Positions 43,758 through 54,532 of a stretch of DNA of 64,000 bases are shown one piece after another. Made by a program: the position numbers and the translations under genes. Every line of letters starts with the position of its first letter. Within the stretch, counting starts at the first letter, position 1. Source of the DNA: Coix lacryma-jobi var. lacryma-jobi (Eukaryota; Streptophyta; Magnoliopsida; Poales; Poaceae); assembly GCA_009763385.1 (NCBI GenBank), contig CM019825.1, forward strand, positions 23,142,278-23,206,277. The letters run 5' to 3'. The notes under the pieces are model-generated. The model was not told the origin of the DNA, searched no databases, and saw only the letters and a list, made by a program, of their open reading frames with translations.

Positions 43758-46700
43758 ATGATGTCCACCACCAGCCACGCGGTGCAGCAGTCGCCAGCGT
43801 GCGCGGCTCGGCTGCGGCGGCGGTACTCCGCGGACGCGCCCACCCCGCGCACCGCGACGTTCTCGCCCAGGCACGGGAGGCGGCGCGGCGTGGTGCCGTG
43901 CTCCGTGCGCGCCGCGGGCTCCAGCACCATTGGCTGCCTCGAGGCCGAGGCGCGGGGCGGCGCCGCACCGGCGCCGGCGCTGCCGCTGCCGGGCCTCCAT
44001 GTCGCGGCGCCGGCGGCGCCAGGGCCCGGGGGCGCGCTCGCCGCCGTGCCGTCCGAGCAGAGGGTGCACGAGGTCGTGCTCAAGCAAGCGGCGCTCGCGG
44101 CCGCGGCGCCGAGGACGGCGCGGATCGAGCCCCTGCCGATGACCGGCGGGCTCAAGGCAGCTTTCCACCGCTGCGGGGAGGTCTGCCAGGAGTATGCCAA
44201 GACATTCTACTTGGGTAAACGAGATCAAAATTTCCCGCTACTCTTCTTTGTTCAATGTTCGTTTCGCTGGCTAAAATTTTAGCACTATCGTCACATATAA
44301 TGTTATGACACAAATTTAATCAATTAAAAATATATTAATTATAAAACTAATTACACCACACCGCAAGATGAATCTATTGAGTCATGTTAATCTAGCATTA
44401 ACAAATATTTACTATACCACTGATAAACTAATTAAGCTTAACAGATTCATTTCGCGAATTAACTTTTGGCTAACAAATTACTTTTATAATTAACCTGTTT
44501 TTAATAAACTAAATTAGAGTCACAACCTCCTGTGTCACAGAGCTAAAATTTAAAATTTAAGCTAGGGATACAGTCTAGTTTCACGAAGGTTTTGCCGTGA
44601 TCGAGGCACTTGCACGCGTCACAAGTACGCGTGCCTTTTTTGCAGACTGTTTAAACAAAGTAAATAAAATATTTTTGTCCTAAAAATGACAATAGGCAAA
44701 GGATGAAAATCTCAGTCATGCATATACATATCCCAGCCTGAAATGACTGTCCAAGTCCAACACCTGCCTTTTCAATTTGCTTACTGCATCGGCTAGTATG
44801 ATTAATTATGACAAATGATTGTAAAAAAAATGACAGCATGGTCAAGCAAAGTAGATGCCTTTTCACATGAGTATGAACTCGATCTTGGACGCATGCATTG
44901 AGATGTTTCCCTGTTTATTTGAACTTATCGGTTGGTCTATTATTAGTTGGTCTATCAATCGTATTGCGGTTTACTAGAACACTGTTGAAACAGCTAAAAT
45001 CAGCTCTAAATAAACTTAAACGAACATGGCCATTAATCATGCATAGTACTCCCTCCGTCCACAAATGATGTTCGTATTAGACTAGTCAAAAAGTCAAACT
45101 TTATAAATTTTGACCAACAATTAATCAAATTGTATAAAAGTTTAGAGTATAAAACTTACATCAATAGATTCGTGTTAAAAGTGTCTCTAAGATGCTATTG
45201 AGTTTTTAGCCACTAACTTTATATTATAAGAGAAATTAATGGTCAAAGTATATTTTGTATGACTTTTTGACTAGTCTAATACGAATATCATTTGTGGACG
45301 GAGGGAGTACTATTTTGCCCGTAGTTGTAGTTGTGGCCACCACATACCGAATACCGACCACGACCAGTCGGCTTCGACAATCAGTGCGCATTCCGCCGCA
45401 CATGCATGTGCCTCATCCCTGATCTGATTCTGAATTCTGATGAGATGCCGCTGTTCTTCTTCTGTTGCAGCGACGCAGCTGATGACGCCGGAGCGGAGGA
45501 GGGCAATCTGGGCAATATACGGTAAGCATAAGCAAGCCCCACATGTCCCTGTTTCTTGTATCGTCTGCAGTTGGGCACTTGGCGGTCGGTGTCGGCGCAA
45601 ATAAAGGTGCTTTTCGTTTTCTGAAGTGGATGGTAAACCCGTAAACGGCCTTTGTTAGAGCTAGAGGACTTGACTTGTTGCAGCATAGGACACGCAGAAA
45701 CGATACTTGCTGATGCTGTCACCCAGAATCCAGTTCATACCATCCCGTGGAAACGTGTAAACTGTAAACCATCTTTACACTGTGAGCTAGAGTAGTTTAT
45801 GCACGGTTTTCCCTTGATGATTGACCGTAGAGTAGGGAAGGTCGTCTGACAGTGATCGATCGCTGACGTGTGACGTGGTGTTTCATCGATCAGTGTGGTG
45901 CAGGAGAACGGACGAGCTGGTGGACGGGCCCAACGCGTCCCACATCTCGGCGGTGGCGCTGGACCGGTGGGAGTCGCGGCTGGAAGACATCTTCGCCGGC
46001 CGCCCGTACGACATGCTCGACGCCGCCCTGTCCGACACCGTCGCCAACTTCCCAGTCGACATCCAGGCAAGCAGCACGCGATCCATCGATGGACCTCTCC
46101 GGCCATGAACCAATTGAAATAATTAATCAACGAACGACATGATCCGTTCGCGCAGCCGTTCAGGGACATGATCGAGGGGATGCGCATGGACCTGAACAAG
46201 TCCCGGTACCGGAGCTTCGACGAGCTGTACCTCTACTGCTACTACGTGGCCGGCACCGTGGGGCTCATGAGCGTCCCGGTGATGGGCATCTCGCCGGAGT
46301 CCCGGGCGGCCACCGAGACGGTCTACAAGGGGGCGCTGGCGCTGGGCCTGGCCAACCAGCTCACCAACATCCTCAGAGACGTCGGCGAGGAGTACGTCAT
46401 CATCGATCATGCACACCGTCGTCTCGTCCGATATGAATAATACGATGTCAGCGCTCGCCCACGCTGTAATAATACTTACACATGCCATTGCGTCGTGTGA
46501 TGCCAACAAATAACAACAGCGCCAGGAGGGGACGGATCTACCTGCCGCAGGACGAGCTGGAGATGGCGGGGCTCTCCGACGCCGACATCTTGGACGGCCG
46601 CGTCACCGACGAGTGGCGGAGCTTCATGGGGGCCCAGATCACGAGGGCCAGGGCCTTGTTCCGGCAGGCCGAGGAAGGCGCCACCGAGCTCAATCAGGAG

Positions 46701-47022
46701 AGCAGATGGCCGGTGAGGCTCACACACATCACCTGAACACATTTCGTTTGTCAGAACAGAACAGAACAGAACTTCTTCAGATGACTGACTGAACAGCGCG
46801 CGGCCTGCATGCTGTTTTCTTCAGGTGTGGGCTTCTCTGCTCCTGTACCGGCAGATCCTCGACGAGATCGAGGCCAACGACTACAACAACTTCACCAGGA
46901 GGGCCTACGTTCCCAAGACGAAGAAGCTGATGGCGCTGCCCAAGGCGTACCTGAGGTCGCTGGTGCCCCCCTCTTCCTCTCAGACTGATGAGAGCCGGCA
47001 GAGACGCTACTCCAGGCTATAA
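43758..47022 (+). CDS. PSY3: phytoene synthase (PSY3 type), plastid
   Basis: Six exons give 435 aa: 43758-44214, 45471-45521, 45894-46066, 46156-46391, 46520-46712, 46825-47022. The enzyme condenses two geranylgeranyl diphosphates to phytoene, the entry and rate-limiting step of carotenoid synthesis in plastids. The two Asp-rich Mg-diphosphate motifs are intact: DELVD (residues 176-180) and DVGED (302-306), the second split by intron 4. Residues 1-60 form an Arg/Ser-rich transit peptide starting MMSTTSHAV. The N terminus and C-terminal end match the grass PSY3 group rather than PSY1 or PSY2; in cereals PSY3 is linked to root, stress and ABA-related carotenoids. The donor of intron 3 is GC (CAG|GCAAGC), the others GT. 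Another in-frame ATG (43719) would add 13 residues. Intron 1 carries three MITEs. Confidence 0.94.
44269..44562. mobile_element. degenerate MITE in PSY intron 1
   Basis: GGCTAAAATTTTAGCACTATCG at the left and GTGTCACAGAGCTAAAATTT at the right are imperfect inverted ends. The interior has GATGAATCTATTGAGTC and, inverted, AACAGATTCATTTCGCGAATTA, the signature of a widespread grass MITE family. Confidence 0.6.
44908..45031. mobile_element. small MITE in PSY intron 1
   Basis: CCCTGTTTATTTGAACTTAT at the left pairs imperfectly with AATAAACTTAAACGAACATGG at the right. The duplication is unclear. Confidence 0.45.
45049..45307. mobile_element. Stowaway MITE in PSY intron 1
   Basis: Near-perfect inverted ends of about 50 bp (CTCCCTCCGTCCACAAATGA at the left) lie between TA dinucleotides at 45047-45048 and 45308-45309. 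Length 259 bp. The good match between the arms suggests a fairly recent insertion. It ends 164 bp upstream of exon 2. Confidence 0.92.
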
Positions 47023-49893
47023 CATAGAGCGCCGTCTCTGCTGTCACGTTCGGTACATAGCAGTGAATGATGTACTACACATGTATACTGAAAATATCTG
47101 TACAGTAGAAGCAGAAGTGAAATAAGATGAAGTAGTGAGCGACCTTCTTGCTTATTACAGTACGTATGTTTTTGTAGCTGTCTTGATTGGCCTAATTAGT
47201 AATGTTGTGCCACACTCACTCGCTGCTTCCTCACCGAGTATGCTCTGAATACAGAAAATGAATCTGTACAATCATGTACAGAATACAGAAAATGAATCTA
47301 TACAATCATGTACAAAAAAAAAAAAAAATACTAACACAGTCTTTAGTAGCAGAGCTGTAACTAGGTTGGTAGCCCAAAGAAAAATTGAAATTCCTGATGG
47401 CCGTAGGGAGTACCACAGATGGCGCCATTTGCCACCGTGAAGGATCATAGCATGAGCTCACCAAAGATATGCCTGTGCCGGGGTTCTCCCTACAGACACG
47501 GGAGCAGCCATGCCTGCACTGTCAGCTGTTGCAAGTAATTACAAGGAGAGTTTCCGCTCATCAGTCCGTTTCTTCAAGATCCCTGGTGAAATCTAAGCGC
47601 ACTTGTTTAGCCCATATAATTCCAGTGAAATGCCACGTCGCAGGCTGCACGAGCCCAGACGGATCTCGAAATAAGCTTGCGTGCTTCCTTCTCCAGGCTC
47701 TATTAGCTTTTATATATAATTCATTATTCAGTAAAGACAGAGAGTTTGCTAGGTGCTAAATGCCGGATGCCCTGGATGATGCAATTGTACTCTCTGTCCC
47801 AGAGGAAACTAAAGATTGCTTATGCTTGTGTGGTTGAAAGCAACCGGGTCTTTTCCACATCCTTTTCATGCATTATTTTTTACTATATATAAGTATATAT
47901 ATACGCTTTCGGAAACGAGCTTTATTTTACGTTATCTAAAAAATATGCCAATCTGTTGGCTGTGCGTGGGTCAGAGCCTCTCACAAGTCGCAAATATGCC
48001 ACCAATCTGTCGGCCGAGCATAGTAGGAATGTAGGATGATCAAGGAATATATGGCCCAGGCAGGAGGAAGCCTGTTTGTTGTGTGCATCAGCAGCATTGG
48101 CTGTACGAATTGAATGCTGGCCTTCCAATTCCTCATTGCCGAAAATATTTTAGAGAGGGAACCTGTGGAAGGGACGGCGGATACGCAATATGCCTCCCTC
48201 CTGCAGCCCTACGTGTTCTCATGTCCACACATCACGCAATTTTTTTTTCTTTTTTCTTTTTTTATAACAACACATCACGCAATGTTGGTGGCAACTGGGA
48301 ACAACGTACCATGTGGGTACCAGAGACCAGCTGCTTCTTAATACTTTCTCCGTGACAGATTATAAATCATTCTAAAAATCTTGCAGAGTAAAAAAAAAAT
48401 CAAGTTTGGTCAAAATTATAGAGAGATACAAAGAATTATAACATCAAATATATATTTATTATAAAAATACAACTAATAAAGAATCTAGTTATATTTAATT
48501 GATATCGTAAATATTATTATTTTATTATATAAATTTGATTAAACTTTAAAATTCTGACTCTTCAAGATTTTTGAAATGGCTATAATTTGGAATGGAGGGA
48601 ATAAGATTTTATTAGAAGCAGCATAGTAATCGCCTCGTGTGTACCGTACCAGTAGGCAGGAGTAGCACCCAGCGGCGCACGTCTGAATCCTAACCTGAGG
48701 CAGAGTGAGTTTCCATGTTCAGATTTGATTCTTTTCCATTGAGAAAAAGAAAATGACTTAGCTGAGAAGAAAAATTTCTGGGCCGGATTACGTTATTGCT
48801 GGCCCAAGCAATGAAGCACAGAGGACATGTGTAACCCAATTAGTTTTCACTTTAGAAGAAGAATGTAACCCAATTACTTGGCCCAAATAGTCATTCAATC
48901 GGCCTAGCCGTGCGTGCGGCCCATAATACAGATGCTGTGCTGGCAAAAAGGTACATGTCCATTTCAAAAATATTATGGTCCACTCAAAAAAATAAAAAAA
49001 ATATTACGGACCAAAAAAGAAGACATGCAATGCCATGACAAATCTGCATCCCGATTTGCCTAAAATACGTTTTCAATACATTAAGTGTTTATATAAATAA
49101 GGATAAGGAAGGTTGTCAATAAAAGGGAGATTGGTGTGCCTGCCCTAGTAGTTATGAAGGCCAATTGTGATTTTAAGCTCGTTTTTTCAACTTTGTGATT
49201 TTACCTTTAGTTTTAGAATCCGAAGCCACCGTCCCCTGTTTTAGATACTGTTACTCCGTATATTAATGATGAATAAACAAATTAAAGAAAAACAATCAAA
49301 AGATGATATTAAGCCTAATCCTTAACCTAACCATCTAGGATCTAGCTGATGGTCGATAAAGATGTCCAAATTGTGAAACATTGCTAAATTTTGAAAAATC
49401 TTGTATAAAAATCTTTTAAAATGTTGTATGAATATTCGATATCAAAATACGGGCAAAATTCACATGGGAAAAATAGTCCTTTTTTTGTTGATGTAAACTC
49501 CTCTAAATGATATAAGGGTAAATTCAGCTTTCATTTTGAAGAACTAGGGATAAAATCACAAAGTTATTTTTTAAGAAACAATCACAAAGTTAAATAAACG
49601 AGGAAGAACACAAAAGCCCCGACAACTGTAATTGAATTCTGTCAACCAAAAAGAGCTTCTCTTTGTATTTATAAAGGATCAGCCCAAAACTAAATTGGAC
49701 CACCAATTCTCGGAGGTTTGACATGTTGCATTGGGCCGACTACTCAGGTACTAGTATATACTCCTTATATTAGTATTAGTATAATTAATTTTGACGAATG
49801 GTAAAAAAAAAAAAAATCTTCATCGGTTTCGTAGGAGTCACGTACACTATTTATCTGGTAGGTTTCGCAGGCGGCAAGTCACCTCCTCCTCCC
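47023..49893. other. intergenic between PSY and ubiquitin-L40
   Basis: The PSY 3' UTR occupies roughly the first 120-200 bases. No further gene is seen. A 34-bp exact-spaced tandem duplication (47247-47280 and 47281-47314) is followed by an A run. A Stowaway-like MITE lies at 48344-48601. 49145-49600 has inverted CAAAGTT / AACTTTG blocks suggesting an old repeat. Confidence 0.45.
48344..48601. mobile_element. Stowaway-like MITE
   Basis: TTTCTCCGTGACAGATTATA and, inverted, TATAATTTGGAATGGAGGGA lie between TA dinucleotides (48342-48343 and 48602-48603). Length about 258 bp, AT-rich interior. Confidence 0.7.
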
Positions 49894-49901
49894 TATATAA
49901 A
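49894..49901 (+). promoter_or_regulatory. TATA box of the ubiquitin-L40 gene
   Basis: TATATAAA stands 106 bp upstream of the ATG in a GC-rich context (CCTCCTCCC before, GGACGCGCG after), a typical grass core promoter. Confidence 0.7.
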
Positions 49902-50006
49902 GGACGCGCGGAGAGCACGTCCTTCGGTCATCAATTGCTGTATTCCATAACCGTACGTACCCACGAACCCAAAAGACAGAGCGGAGGACGTGGGCAAGCT
50001 AAGACG

Positions 50007-51150
50007 ATGCAGATCTTCGTGAAGACGCTGACGGGGAAGACGATCACGCTGGAGGTGGAGAGCAGCGACACCATCGACAACGTGAAGGCCAAGATCCAGG
50101 ACAAGGAAGGCATCCCGCCGGACCAGCAGCGGCTCATCTTCGCCGGGAAGCAGCTGGACGACGGCCGCACCCTGGCCGACTACAACGTCCAGAAGGAGTC
50201 GACGCTGCACCTGGTGCTGCGCCTCCGCGGCGGCAGCAGGGGCGGCTACCCCTCGGGGATCTCGCCCAGCCTCCGCGAGCTCGCGCAGAAGTACAACGAG
50301 AACAAGATGGTCTGCCGCAAGTAAGTATATAGATGTTGGCTTTTGTTGCTTTACTACTGATCGATATGATGATCTCGTTTATTGTTCAATGCGAAGTAGT
50401 GTAGTAGTTTTCATCCAAGCTCAGATCTGCATCATACGATCCGTCGTCCGATAGATGACCTTGATCTATCGCTCCATCAATGCACGCAGTGCTCGCTCGC
50501 CTTAACTTCGATCTCGCTCGTTTGATCACCTTCTTCCGTCTTTCTCCGGCCTGCAGGTGCTACGCACGGCTTCCCCCCAGGGCAACCAACTGCCGCAAGA
50601 AGAAGTGTGGGCACAGCAACGCGGTGAGAATCCATCACTTTTATTTCCTGCTTGTTCATCCGATAGTTTTATTTGTTAAATACCGCTTCGATCGTTATAG
50701 GCTATCATTTTTCATGCTCATTAATTATTTTTAGTTGATGATGGATGTCCATGTTTCTTGGTTTGTTCAGTCGTCATATACGATACTTTCTTTCAGAGTC
50801 AAGGTTAGTTGTTGCATTGACATGGCTCTGCGAGTGGTCATGCCTTCAGATTCGAGTGTACTTTTGCCCCTTTGTTCGTATATATATTAGCAACGGCAAC
50901 CATTATTCTTGTCGCATATGTTTTTGGTTTTAGGTGACGCATTTTTTCTGGCTTTTCGACCCGGGTCATCGTATCTCTATAACAAAGTTAGACTTTTAAT
51001 TGAAGAAAGTTTATCTGCAGTCATATATACTACTTCAATTACTGTCAGCACATTTGCTATTTGGTCACTCTGCTTTCATCTAATCTGCGCCCTTTGTTTT
51101 TTCAGCTGAGGTCAAAGAAAAGGTTCATGTCCAAGATTGGTGGAAAATGA
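50007..51150 (+). CDS. divergent ubiquitin-60S ribosomal protein L40 fusion
   Basis: Three exons (50007-50320, 50557-50623, 51106-51150) give 141 aa. Residues 1-76 are ubiquitin ending LRLRGG, with all seven Lys but two changes from the plant form (Asp51 for Glu, Val61 for Ile). Residues 77-141 are ribosomal protein L40: KYNENKMVCRKCYARL ... NCRKKKCGHSN, with all four zinc-binding Cys (CRKC, CRKKKC). The precursor is normally cut after Gly76, giving free ubiquitin and L40 for the 60S subunit. The usual fusion is 128-129 aa and resumes IIEPSL after the Gly pair. Here the junction is GG-SRGGYPSGISPSL, an insertion of about six residues, and the C-terminal tail is longer and different (LRSKKRFMSKIGGK). 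The gene thus looks like a diverged second copy. An open frame runs upstream of the ATG but crosses the TATA box. Confidence 0.9.
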
Positions 51151-51303
51151 AGAACGTTGGAGAGCCTTGTCATGCATCATCAGTTGGAGTTTTAGGATGC
51201 TTAATTAATAAATTTTACTTTTCTCTCCTTTTAATGAATAAAGTTGTAGTAGGAAGAACTGTGCTACTCGTTGTGCTACTCTTGGTTGAGATATTCCTGT
51301 ACA

Positions 51304-51411
51304 TCATCATCATTATTATTATTATTATTATTGTTGTTGTTGTTGTTATTGTTATTGTTATTGTTATTGTTATTATTATTGTTATTGTTATTGTTATTGT
51401 TATTGTTATAT
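51304..51411 (+). repeat. ATT/GTT/TTATTG compound microsatellite
   Basis: (ATT)n, then (GTT)n, then repeated TTATTG units lie just downstream of the ubiquitin-L40 stop, probably in its 3' UTR or just beyond. Both strands are open through it because of the 3- and 6-base period. Confidence 0.9.
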
Positions 51412-51811
51412 TCAAATTCAAATTGGTTATAAGTGAGATACATCCACATGTATATTATAGACAGAATATCATGGTGCAGTTCTTTGCTGCGGTTTGCTCA
51501 CACGCGTCCACCACCCCCGGCACGAACTCGTGGCAAGGATCCTCCAAACATGCCCAATTACAGCCTTATAATTATACAGCAATTTACTGATTTATTTACA
51601 CTGTTCAAACATGCCCAATTACAGCATCATAATTACACAGCCATTTACCGATTTGTTTACACATCAGTCCAGAAGTCCACATGGAAATATCGTCGAACAC
51701 ATGGCACGCACCCGCTTGTTTTCAGCCCCCCTTCTGCTCCTGTCTTATTGCAATACAAGCACACACACACCTAGCAATATAAGCTTCGCATAAAGCACGG
51801 GTCATTAATCT

Positions 51812-52137
51812 TCACCGATCACCGGCCTCACTGCTTTGCTTCTTGGAGTTGATGTAGTCCTGCAGCGCCTCCATCTGTTCCCTGGTCGGCGGCTGCTCAT
51901 TGTTCTTGATCGACCGGTGCACGTCGTACGTCGTCGCCCCGAAGAACACCAGCCTGCACTTCAACCTCAGCTATGACGCTGCAACTGAGGAGAAATCGAA
52001 GGAGAACGACGCCGCCGCCGCCGTCCGGCTGCAATTGAGGAGAGGAGAGAGAAATTGAAGGAGAACGACTGAGGCACCTACCCTGCGGCGAACATGGCGA
52101 TCTGCCTCGGGAACACGTGTTTCCCGAACAGCCTCAT
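51812..52137 (-). CDS. small single-span membrane protein, probably mitochondrial
   Basis: Two minus-strand exons, 52137-52082 and 51953-51812, joined at GG|GTAGGTG ... GTGCAG|GCT, give 65 aa. The order is a basic N terminus (MRLFGKHVFPRQ), a hydrophobic segment (about residues 13-28, IAMFAAGLVFFGATTY), then DVHRSIKNNEQPPTREQ and a hydrophilic tail ending SEAGDR. I recall conserved small plant proteins with this VFFGATTYDVHRSIKNN core but know no experimentally assigned role. A mitochondrial inner-membrane location is inference from size and charge. The start codon lies 170 bp from that of the PPR gene on the other strand, so the two probably share a promoter region. Confidence 0.75.
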
Positions 52138-52307
52138 GGTGCTCCGGCTCCGCCCGTGCTGTGTGTGCTTGCGCTCCTCGCCATTTGCGGGATATGTAAA
52201 GCAATTTTTGGTCCAGGGTCCAATAAGAATCATTTGCGGCCCATGGGCTGCTGGGCTTTTTATCCTCACCTTCTCCTCGCCAACTGCTCGCTTCTCCTCG
52301 CCTTTCG

Positions 52308-54233
52308 ATGCTTACGCCCGCGCCCGCCGGCCACCATCTCCCGTCCCTGCAGAAGCTGCTGCGCCAGTGCCGCTCCACCCAGCGCCTCAACCAGCTCCAC
52401 GCCCACCTCCTCGTCCACGGATGCTTGTCCGCCGCATCCGATCTCCTCCTCGCCTCCTACTGCGCCCTCTCGGTCTCGCACAACGCCGGACATGGCGCCC
52501 TCCGCCACGCGCGGCGTCTGTTCGACGGAATTCCTGACCCGGACAGGGTCATGTACAACACCATCATCAGAGCCTACTGCAACAGCGCCTGCCCGTGGGA
52601 GGCGCTACGCCTCCACCGCGGCATGCTCAGGCGAGGGATCCTGCCCAACGAGTTCACTCTGCCGTTCGTCGTCAAGGCGTGCACCAGAGCGCAGGCGCGG
52701 GAGCACGCGCTGGCCGTCCACGGCGTCGCTCTGAAGCTTGGCCTTGTGGGGCAGGTGTTTGTGGGCAACGCGCTTCTGCATTCCTACGCGGTGGCTGGGT
52801 CGCTGGGGGACTCGAGGCGGTTCTTTGATGAGATGGCGGGCAGGAACGTCGTGTCGTGGAACTCGATGATCGGTGGATACGCGCAGGCGGGGGATGCTAG
52901 AGAGGCGTGCGCCTTGTTTGGAGAGATGAGGCGTCAAGGGTTCTTGGAAGACGAGTTCACGTTGGTCAGCCTGCTTCTCGCCTGCTCGCAAGAGGGGAAC
53001 CTTGAAATTGGCCGCCTTGTGCATTGCCATATGTTGGTTAGTGGATCTCGGGTTGATCTGATTGTTGAAAGCGCTTTGGTGGACATGTATGGTAAGTGCG
53101 GGGATCTGTGGATGGCTCGTAGATGCTTTGAAATGATGCCCATCAAGAGTGTTGTTTCATGGACGTCAATGCTTTGCGCTCAGACAAAGCATGGTTCAGT
53201 TGATGCTGCAAGATGCTGGTTTGATCACATGCCTGAGAGGAACATAGTCTCATGGAATGCCATGATCTCTTGCTATGTCCAGCGTGGACAATGCCATGAA
53301 GCATTGGATCTTTATAACCGAATGCAATTGCAGGGTCTTGCTCCAGATGAGGTTACCTTAGTGGCTGTCCTCTCTGCTTGTGGGCGAACTGGTGACTTGA
53401 CTGTAGGGAAGATGGTACACCTTTATATTAGAGACAATATCTATAGTCCTGATGTCTCTCTAATTAATTCACTTCTGGACATGTATGCAAAATGTGGTCA
53501 GGTAGACACAGCAATCAGCCTGTTCAGTGAAATGTGTAACAGAAATGTGGTTTCTTGGAATATTATTATTGGGGGGCTGGCTTTGCATGGTCGTGCGTTA
53601 GACACAATCACGTTCTTCAGATCAATGGTAAGAGACTCCTTCGCGCCAGATGGGATTACCTTTGTGGCCCTTCTTTCTGCCTGCAGTCATGGGGGTCTAC
53701 TAGAAACTGGGCAGCATTACTTTGAATCTATGAGACATGTTTACAATGTTAAGCTTGAAGTTGAGCATTATGCTTGCATGGTTGACCTCCTTGGCCGACG
53801 TGGCCATCTTGAAAAGGCTGTTTCTCTAATAAAAGAGATGCCGATGAAGCCTGATGTTGTGGTCTGGGGTGCATTGCTGGGAGCCTGCAGAATCCATGGG
53901 AATGTCAAGATTGGTAGGCAAGTGATCAAGCAATTACTTGAACTGGAGGGCATCAGTGGAGGTCTGTTTGTTTTAATTTCAAACTTGTTATACGAAACTC
54001 ACCAGTGGGAAGACATGAAAAGGCTCAGGAAGTTAATGAAAGAGTGGGGAACGAGAAAGGACATGGGTGTTAGTTTAATTGAAATAAACAACAGCATCCA
54101 TGAATTTGGAGTGGAGGACATTAGACATGAAAGCTCAAGCGAGATCTATGCAGTAGTTGATCAGTTGTCGTATCATTTGATTTCTTTGCATCTCTTGGCT
54201 GCGCATCCAGAAGAGCTATGTGTTGTAGAGTGA
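52308..54233 (+). CDS. pentatricopeptide repeat protein, PLS class with E domain
   Basis: An uninterrupted 641-aa frame, as usual for plant PPR genes. It begins MLTPAPAGHHLPSLQKLLRQ and then has tandem 31-36-residue helical repeats of the P, L and S types, recognised by MYNTIIRAY, VVSWNSMIGGYAQAG, VDMYGKCGDLWMARRCFE, VVSWTSMLCAQ, IVSWNAMISCYVQRG, LDMYAKCGQVDTAISLF, VVSWNIIIGGLALHG and MVDLLGRRGHLEKAVSLI. The C-terminal region VVWGALLGACRIHGNVKIG begins the E domain; no DYW domain follows, so any editing would need a DYW partner. Such proteins bind organelle RNA, usually at C-to-U editing sites. The target and whether it goes to plastid or mitochondrion cannot be read from the sequence. The upstream neighbour is divergent. 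Confidence 0.93.
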   Translation: MLTPAPAGHHLPSLQKLLRQCRSTQRLNQLHAHLLVHGCLSAASDLLLASYCALSVSHNAGHGALRHARRLFDGIPDPDRVMYNTIIRAYCNSACPWEALRLHRGMLRRGILPNEFTLPFVVKACTRAQAREHALAVHGVALKLGLVGQVFVGNALLHSYAVAGSLGDSRRFFDEMAGRNVVSWNSMIGGYAQAGDAREACALFGEMRRQGFLEDEFTLVSLLLACSQEGNLEIGRLVHCHMLVSGSRVDLIVESALVDMYGKCGDLWMARRCFEMMPIKSVVSWTSMLCAQTKHGSVDAARCWFDHMPERNIVSWNAMISCYVQRGQCHEALDLYNRMQLQGLAPDEVTLVAVLSACGRTGDLTVGKMVHLYIRDNIYSPDVSLINSLLDMYAKCGQVDTAISLFSEMCNRNVVSWNIIIGGLALHGRALDTITFFRSMVRDSFAPDGITFVALLSACSHGGLLETGQHYFESMRHVYNVKLEVEHYACMVDLLGRRGHLEKAVSLIKEMPMKPDVVVWGALLGACRIHGNVKIGRQVIKQLLELEGISGGLFVLISNLLYETHQWEDMKRLRKLMKEWGTRKDMGVSLIEINNSIHEFGVEDIRHESSSEIYAVVDQLSYHLISLHLLAAHPEELCVVE

Positions 54234-54344
54234 AGGAATCTATTTGGAATTATTTTCAGTATCAGGTACAAGTTCATAACATTTCTGAGTCAGGAACTAT
54301 ACAAAATGAAGGTGAATGTGGCTGGCATACTGCTTTACAAGGTA

Positions 54345-54532
54345 CCCCCTCCCTGAACTTATTTCAACTTTCACTACTTATTTTAAAATACAGGTCATCC
54401 TAGAACTTCTATTCTATTTTTTTTCTTCCTTTCTCACCGTTGCCAAATAAATGTTATCGAAAAATAAATGACACATCTCTTTCCAGTGTTGTATAAATGA
54501 GGACGGTGGCATGTATTTTGAACTGGAGGGAG
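54345..54532. mobile_element. Stowaway-like MITE
   Basis: CCCCCTCCCTGAACTTATTT and, inverted, GTATTTTGAACTGGAGGGAG lie between TA dinucleotides. It is about 188 bp and degraded. It may be transcribed as part of the PPR 3' UTR. Confidence 0.65.

Noticed and set aside
49791..50006. Upstream extension of ubiquitin-L40 by 72 codons
   Set aside because: It runs through the TATA box; ubiquitin always begins MQIFVKTLTGK.
51147..51590. 147-codon frame with long Ile/Val runs
   Set aside because: It is the microsatellite at 51304-51411 read as protein.
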